Shown: in pieces, positions 27,772-31,696 of the stretch | How the letters are laid out: each line of letters begins with the position of its first letter | Position numbering within the stretch: the stretch's first letter is position 1 | IMG/VR virus record: IMGVR_UViG_3300008267_001048 | Coordinates: 1-31,696 of that record | Direction: 5' to 3' (one strand) | From: a virus | DNA: 31,696 nt | Program-made: the position numbers and the translations under genes | The notes under the pieces: generated by a model | Database searches by the model: none | What the model was told of the DNA's origin: nothing | The model's input: the letters and a program-made list of their open reading frames with translations, nothing else

Positions 27772-28319
27772 CATTTGCTCCTTTTAACTTTAGCAATTTG
27801 GCCGATGTACACGTTAAAAAGTTCAAGTGGGAATTCGGCTCCGCTTTCCACTTGCTCTTTGACAAATGCTGTCAAAGTCTGAGGATGAACACCCATCTTG
27901 CCAGAATAATCCATGCCTTGCTCTAGCAGCTGGGCTTTGAACTCTTCGGCTTTCTCGTGCTCACCGCGATTAAATGTCAGGACTACCTCGTCTTTAATTA
28001 GCGCCTCGTGGCCATGGTCTTCCAACCAGCCAAAGCACTCATCACGTTTCTCGTCACTGATCTTGGCGCTGTAGTACGGTTTAACGGTCACTTCACTACC
28101 GTCTGTAAGCGTAAACTTTGCCACACCGATTTCTGCCATAGCATCAGGCAACTGCTTTTCAGCAATGTTCTTAGCTCGTTCTTTTAAGAGCTTCAGATGC
28201 GTTTCCACATCTTTAATCTCATCATCAAGTTCTGTGTACTCTTCTGCAAGCGTACTGATCTTGCCTAAGCCTTGGTCAGTTGGCATCTGACTGTCAGCCA
28301 TCATGTCTTCTTCAAGCAT
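27771..28319 (-). CDS. Conserved phage protein with N-terminal coiled coil
   Basis: 182 aa from ATG 28319 (AGGAG 7 nt upstream). Long helix EEYTELDDEIKDVETHLKLL then ERAKNIAEKQLPDAM, followed by FTLTDGSEVTVKPYYSAKIS, an alpha/beta domain FGWLEDHGHEALIKDEVVLT, and GVHPQTLTAFVKEQVESG. I recall this family beside SSB or Gam-like genes in phages; it resembles host-nuclease inhibitors (Gam) in having a coiled coil plus small domain, but that is a loose similarity. Stop overlaps the SSB-like start. Function unproven; nuclease inhibitor or SSB partner suspected. Confidence 0.65.
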   Translation of the reverse strand: MLEEDMMADSQMPTDQGLGKISTLAEEYTELDDEIKDVETHLKLLKERAKNIAEKQLPDAMAEIGVAKFTLTDGSEVTVKPYYSAKISDEKRDECFGWLEDHGHEALIKDEVVLTFNRGEHEKAEEFKAQLLEQGMDYSGKMGVHPQTLTAFVKEQVESGAEFPLELFNVYIGQIAKVKRSK

Positions 28320-28629
28320 TTCTAACTCCTGTAAGGTCTGCCTCAAGGGCGTAGTAACGATGCTCCTGGCGATCCCATTTCAGCATCTTGATCTTGCCGC
28401 TGTTAAAGCCAGCAGCAATTGCAACGGACATACCAATGGCAATGGGGTCACCAATAGCCAGTAGAAAATCGCTGTCCGAAAAACTCTTAAGCTTGTCGCG
28501 CAGGACGCGGATGGTTGGCGCAGTGGCCATCATCACTTGCCCTGGCGGCAGCAACGTCTGAAGGTCACCATACTCCGCGGCGGGCAGCAGGTTAAACTTC
28601 GGTGATTCTTGTACGACATAGACTGTCAT
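28312..28629 (-). CDS. Conserved phage protein of unknown function
   Basis: 105 aa. MTVYVVQESPKFNLLPAAEY, then LLPPGQVMMATAPTIRVLRD, FSDSDFLLAIGDPIAIGMSV and a C-terminal MLKWDRQEHRYYALEADL. This family is widespread in phages with the same PolA-nuclease-SSB neighbourhood as I recall, with no assigned activity. The GDPxAIG segment with flanking alternating beta/alpha pattern suggests a small Rossmann-like domain. It overlaps both neighbours by a few bp (28629-28626 ATGA; 28319-28312). Confidence 0.75.
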   Translation of the reverse strand: MTVYVVQESPKFNLLPAAEYGDLQTLLPPGQVMMATAPTIRVLRDKLKSFSDSDFLLAIGDPIAIGMSVAIAAGFNSGKIKMLKWDRQEHRYYALEADLTGVRNA

Positions 28630-29033
28630 TGTTTTCCTCCAACTTGTGCATGACGCACGACAAATTCAGTGCAAAAAGGTGGCACGTTAAAAAGCAGACT
28701 ATTCATATATTCCCAATCAAATGGCTTGCTGCAGGTCCAGATCTCAAAGAGAGTCATATCTCGCTGAATCTGGAGTACCTTTAGGACACTTTCGTTGCGA
28801 GCTAATACAAACACACGTCCTCCGCTTTCTTGGCGCTTACGGTGCCATAGAACCTGTTCTGGACGTAGCTCACATTTGTTCTTGGCATCCAATACTTTTA
28901 ACTCTAGCCAAAGCTCATTGCCCTCATGGCACATGTTCACGTCTGGAGTTCCCCTGGTAAGGGCGTTCTCAACACGTTCAACATGGCCAGGCAGCTTGGC
29001 TTTAACCAGAGCCCAAAACTGGCTTTCCTTCAT
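28626..29033 (-). CDS. VRR-NUC-like PD-(D/E)XK nuclease
   Basis: 135 aa from ATG 29033, with GGAGG upstream and an ATGA overlap with the polymerase stop. Motifs: MKESQFWALVKAKLPGHVER (helix with the Glu of the fold), RGTPDVN (catalytic Asp), then ELWLELKV (catalytic E-x-K), LRPEQVLWHRKRQESGG (Gln/helix), and RVFVLARN. This is the VRR-NUC layout: a stand-alone structure-specific nuclease, proposed to resolve branched DNA. Inference: a junction-processing enzyme of the replication/recombination module. The C-terminal ~35 residues are phage-specific. Confidence 0.8.
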   Translation of the reverse strand: MKESQFWALVKAKLPGHVERVENALTRGTPDVNMCHEGNELWLELKVLDAKNKCELRPEQVLWHRKRQESGGRVFVLARNESVLKVLQIQRDMTLFEIWTCSKPFDWEYMNSLLFNVPPFCTEFVVRHAQVGGKQ

Positions 29034-30892
29034 AGCTTCACCTCCACCGCTTCTCCCCAGCTGGGTCCAAGATCGCAATCTACTTTTAATGGCACAACTA
29101 AGTCGACACATGACAACATCTCCTGACGGATCAATCTGGCGTGATCTAAGTCCCTTACGCTAAAGTCTAATTCATCGTGGATAGTCAGATGAGGTACTTC
29201 GCCTTTTTTGAACAGGTTGATCATGGCCATCTTGATCATGTCAGCTGAAGATCCTTGGATGACGGCGTTCATGGCCTTGTGCACAAAATATCGTTTTAAC
29301 GGCAGCCCGTACTTTTCCTCAGCCAAATCCTTCTTTAATGGGATCAGACCTAGCGTGTATTTAGGTGGTCCAAACAACTGGAACCGTCTGCGTCTACCTA
29401 AGAACGTCTTAACGTAGCCCCTGTTAGTTGCAATCCTCGTGCATTCCTCGCCGAGTGCCTTGATGAAGGGCACATTCGCGTGGTATTGCTCGTAGACGCG
29501 CTTTGCTTCTGCTGGTGGCAAGCCCAGTTGAGTTGCTGCCTTGGCAGCCCCCATACCGTAGGCAAGTCCAAGATTTAGCGTCTTCGCGTTTTTACGAGTG
29601 ATTCCAGCCATGTCAGCAACGAGCTGATGATAGTCAGTGTCAGGGTCGTCAAGATACCTATTGCGAGCAATCTCAGCACCAGGAAAGCCACGCAAATAGC
29701 TGTAGTGAACCGTGACACGAGGCTCTTGCTGCGAGTAATCGAAGACGCCCCACTGACACCCATCCTCAGGCACAAAGATGCTTCGGATAAGAGGAGCCAG
29801 CACTGGATCTCTAGCTGGTACTTGCTGCATGTTCGGATTAGACGACGCAAAACGCCCGGACTTTGTGCCACCCCGATCGTCACGAACCTGTCTGAATGTT
29901 GGGTAAATTTTGCCATCTTTTTCCATCTGAATGATTTTGCTATCGATAAATACACCACCAGCCCGGTCAAGCTTCCGGATCCTGGATATTAAGGAGAAAA
30001 ATTCATGTTCACTAGCTTCAAGAAACTCACCGGGAAAACTAGCATTCCCCTTTCCAGTCTTTGGGTAATCCAGCTTCAATGCATCACTGGCTGCCTGTAT
30101 ATCGTCACCAGACCAGATGTCTACATCCCGCTCTGCAACCTTCTTGAGTTGCTCCGTCAGCTTGCCTTGCTCATCAAGTAGTTGAGCCTTAACCTTGTGG
30201 GCCCGGTCAAGATCGACTGGGACCCCACGTTGGCGCATGGCCACAATCACATCGACTAACTGCGTCTCCATCTCAAAGACTTCCCACAGCTTCTCATCGT
30301 GCAGCAAGACTTCTTGTTGGGCAAAGATGCGGATAGGCAAGTCTGCGTCCTTGCGTCCGTATGGGGCCACCTCAGCAGCATGAAACTGCCAGAGGTTTTC
30401 TTTGACCTTACTCGGATGGATACCACGGCGAACGGCCGCTGCAATCAGTTCTGTCTCGTCCTTTGTCTCTCCAAGGTAAGACTGAGCCAGGGCGTCAAGC
30501 TTGTAGGTGATGCGGTCCTCATCCAGCAAAGGCTCGGCAATCTGCACGTCATACTTAGGACCTCCTACCTTGACGCCTTCTGTCAGCAACCATTCGAGGT
30601 CGTAAGGCAGGTTGGCACCAATCTTAGGAATGTCTGTCTTCAGCATGTCGCTTAGCCAAGTAAACGCATTGTCAGGGTTAAGGTTCCCACCTGCTGCATG
30701 ACGGACAGGATAGTACTCAGCAAATCCATCATCAGTTGCGACAGAAAATCCCACGATGTAGCCATCTCCGCGTACTCCTCCAGGGCCTTTAGTCATTAAG
30801 TTCGGGTCGCGCGTCTCGCAGTCGATTGCGATCCTCTTCGCTACTAACAGATTGGGAAAGTGCTTCGGCGGTTGATAAGATGATACGTCCAT
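29030..30892 (-). CDS. DNA polymerase I family (PolA), Leu762-type
   Basis: 620 aa from ATG 30892 (more upstream starts exist at ATG 30922 and TTG 30937). N-terminal 3'-5' exonuclease: IAIDCETRDP (Asp24, Glu26), IGANLPYDLEWL (ExoII) and YGRKDADLP (ExoIII). Polymerase: motif A FDYSQQEPRVTVHY, motif B RKNAKTLNLGLAYGMG, motif C LTIHDELDF. No 5'-3' exonuclease domain, as in phage replicative PolA. Motif A differs from DYSQIELR at two sites. The residue equivalent to E. coli Phe762 is Leu. Role: phage genome replication with proofreading. The start overlaps the dCMP deaminase gene by over 100 bp because the ExoI motif must be included. Stop overlaps the nuclease gene start as ATGA. Confidence 0.95.
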   Translation of the reverse strand: MDVSSYQPPKHFPNLLVAKRIAIDCETRDPNLMTKGPGGVRGDGYIVGFSVATDDGFAEYYPVRHAAGGNLNPDNAFTWLSDMLKTDIPKIGANLPYDLEWLLTEGVKVGGPKYDVQIAEPLLDEDRITYKLDALAQSYLGETKDETELIAAAVRRGIHPSKVKENLWQFHAAEVAPYGRKDADLPIRIFAQQEVLLHDEKLWEVFEMETQLVDVIVAMRQRGVPVDLDRAHKVKAQLLDEQGKLTEQLKKVAERDVDIWSGDDIQAASDALKLDYPKTGKGNASFPGEFLEASEHEFFSLISRIRKLDRAGGVFIDSKIIQMEKDGKIYPTFRQVRDDRGGTKSGRFASSNPNMQQVPARDPVLAPLIRSIFVPEDGCQWGVFDYSQQEPRVTVHYSYLRGFPGAEIARNRYLDDPDTDYHQLVADMAGITRKNAKTLNLGLAYGMGAAKAATQLGLPPAEAKRVYEQYHANVPFIKALGEECTRIATNRGYVKTFLGRRRRFQLFGPPKYTLGLIPLKKDLAEEKYGLPLKRYFVHKAMNAVIQGSSADMIKMAMINLFKKGEVPHLTIHDELDFSVRDLDHARLIRQEMLSCVDLVVPLKVDCDLGPSWGEAVEVKL

Positions 30893-31295
30893 TTTTAATC
30901 CAGAGTTGTTTTGCAGCGTCATGCGGGTATGGTTCAACGTAGACTATGCGCTTGCAGCTTGTGTTTAGCAAAAGCTTGGTACAAGTCATGCAAGGCATAG
31001 CAGTTACGTAAGCCGTGTCTATTTGTTCAACGTCCTTACATTGGAGTAAGGCGTTTTGTTCCGCATGAATAGCTTCACATACATCCAGGCCAGTGCCCGA
31101 AGGCAAAGAAGCACCGGGACAGCGAACGTCAGTGCAATGAGTATGACCACGAGGCACCCCGTTATAACCAGTACCGAGAATATGCCCACGATGAGATATG
31201 AGAACGCAGCCCACACTCCGCCGAGCGCAAGTACTCCTTCGACTAACGAGTAAAGCCAGTTGCGAAAAGTATTCATGTTTGCCTATCCTTTCCAT
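30789..31295 (-). CDS. dCMP deaminase
   Basis: 168 aa from ATG 31295 (AAGGAA about 8 nt upstream). Zinc-dependent deaminase motifs: CEAIHAEQNAL (zinc His77, catalytic Glu79) and AMPCMTCTKLL (zinc Cys102, Cys105); a nucleotide-binding GTGYNGVPRG lies at residues 41-50, typical of the dCMP deaminase family, and IVYVEPYPHDAAKQLW follows. Role: dCMP to dUMP, feeding a thymidylate synthase; the neighbouring gene is of that family. The enzyme core would end near residue 150; the last ~30 residues overlap, in a different frame, the start of the polymerase gene. A hydrophobic second frame is hidden at 31019-31276. Confidence 0.9.
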   Translation of the reverse strand: MERIGKHEYFSQLALLVSRRSTCARRSVGCVLISHRGHILGTGYNGVPRGHTHCTDVRCPGASLPSGTGLDVCEAIHAEQNALLQCKDVEQIDTAYVTAMPCMTCTKLLLNTSCKRIVYVEPYPHDAAKQLWIKNGRIILSTAEALSQSVSSEEDRNRLRDARPELND

Positions 31296-31696
31296 GTTGA
31301 TAATTCCTTGAGAAAACCGTTGTGCACATGGCCACCTGCCAGTGTCCACAAGTGATTAACTAGGTGGTCGTAGTCATCGAAATATTCCAGATCGATCGGA
31401 GCGTAATCTCCAAGGATCTCTCCATTTAAGCAAGCATCTACCTTAAACCAATTCTCTTCGTACAAGTGCTGGCTTGCTGCGTAAAAGTGCAGGGAGCCAA
31501 GCTGGACAGTCAGACCTTTCTGACGAAGAAGCAAAGCAATGCCTGCTGACAGCATACTGAAGTTAAACCAGTCATAAGGCACGCCAAGCCAAGCGTCAGA
31601 GGAGCGCATGTTCATAAAGCAATGAAGCATACCGGAGCGAATCACAAACTGGCAGCTGATCGTGCAAGGGATGTCTCTTGAAGCACGAGGGTTTGG
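31283..31696 (-). CDS. Thymidylate synthase-family protein, 5' end outside window
   Basis: Open to the right edge; 137 C-terminal residues visible. Motifs: SRDIPCTISCQFVIR, with the catalytic Cys in I-P-C; MNMRSSDAWLGVPYDWFNFS, with the phosphate-binding Arg-Ser and the conserved Asp; QHLYEENW, with the substrate-binding His and Tyr. Aligned by eye with E. coli ThyA, Cys146, Arg166, Asp169, His207 and Tyr209 are kept, but Asn177, which recognises dUMP, is Asp. An Asp at this site is the mark of dCMP (hydroxy)methylases, so the substrate may be dCMP. Role: C5 methylation or hydroxymethylation of a pyrimidine nucleotide. The stop overlaps the dCMP deaminase start by 13 bp. The N-terminal folate-binding part is not visible. 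Confidence 0.85.
   Translation of the reverse strand, partial: PNPRASRDIPCTISCQFVIRSGMLHCFMNMRSSDAWLGVPYDWFNFSMLSAGIALLLRQKGLTVQLGSLHFYAASQHLYEENWFKVDACLNGEILGDYAPIDLEYFDDYDHLVNHLWTLAGGHVHNGFLKELSTWKG

Noticed and set aside
1-31696. Search for tRNA genes, CRISPR arrays, insertion sequences, integrase and attachment sites
   Set aside because: No cloverleaf, regularly spaced repeats, transposase or recombinase motifs were seen by eye; nothing supportable to report.

Overview
This 31.7 kb window is part of a tailed double-stranded DNA phage (Caudoviricetes), seen with most genes on the minus strand. The evidence is a large terminase subunit, a long portal protein, a scaffolding protein, an HK97-fold-type major capsid protein and a run of tail-fibre genes, followed by a phage replication module (family A DNA polymerase, archaeo-eukaryotic-type primase, ssDNA-binding protein, two helicases, a PD-(D/E)XK nuclease) and nucleotide-metabolism genes. 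No host gene, integrase, CI-type repressor, lysis gene or tRNA is recognisable. Both ends are open: a tail gene runs off the left edge and a thymidylate-synthase-family gene runs off the right edge. Several small accessory proteins resemble ones I associate with phages of Betaproteobacteria, but host and lifestyle are inference only.

Layout, in the direction of minus-strand transcription (right to left). (A) 31.7-22.3 kb: thymidylate synthase family protein (5' end missing), dCMP deaminase, PolA, VRR-NUC-like nuclease, two conserved hypotheticals, a putative SSB with an acidic tail, a small basic protein, AEP primase, UvrD-like helicase and SNF2-like helicase. (B) 22.3-18.9 kb: a small divergent promoter region (about 21.94-22.12 kb), one short plus-strand gene, and a leftward chain of small genes, most coupled by 4-bp ATGA overlaps, including three tiny membrane proteins; the chain ends at a terminator near 18.87 kb. 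(C) 18.87-18.1 kb: a plus-strand gene for a probable DNA-binding protein with a Cys4 zinc site, and a 319-bp divergent control region holding a striking block-structured inverted repeat. (D) 18.1-9.9 kb: head and packaging genes (terminase-associated protein, TerL, portal, small proteins, GroES-like cochaperonin, scaffold, conserved hypothetical, decoration-like protein, major capsid protein), ending in an intrinsic terminator. (E) 9.8-0 kb: virion and tail genes, three lysine/glycine-rich basic proteins in tandem, a neck-type protein carrying a discoidin-like domain, and at least five chained tail-fibre or adhesin genes, one with a self-cleaving S74 chaperone domain.

The most notable points are: (1) the 18.13-18.39 kb control region, where two 48-bp arms match in fixed blocks of 15, 13 and 10 bp separated by unrelated 5-bp spacers, and sit almost symmetrically behind divergent TAGAAT elements next to a putative DNA-binding regulator; (2) a candidate promoter class GNNCGC-N17-TAGAAT seen three times; (3) a probable one-base frameshift in the gene before TerL; (4) a Leu at the 762-equivalent position of PolA; (5) an Asp where thymidylate synthase normally has the dUMP-recognising Asn; and (6) unusual gene overlaps around dCMP deaminase, including a hydrophobic overprinted reading frame.
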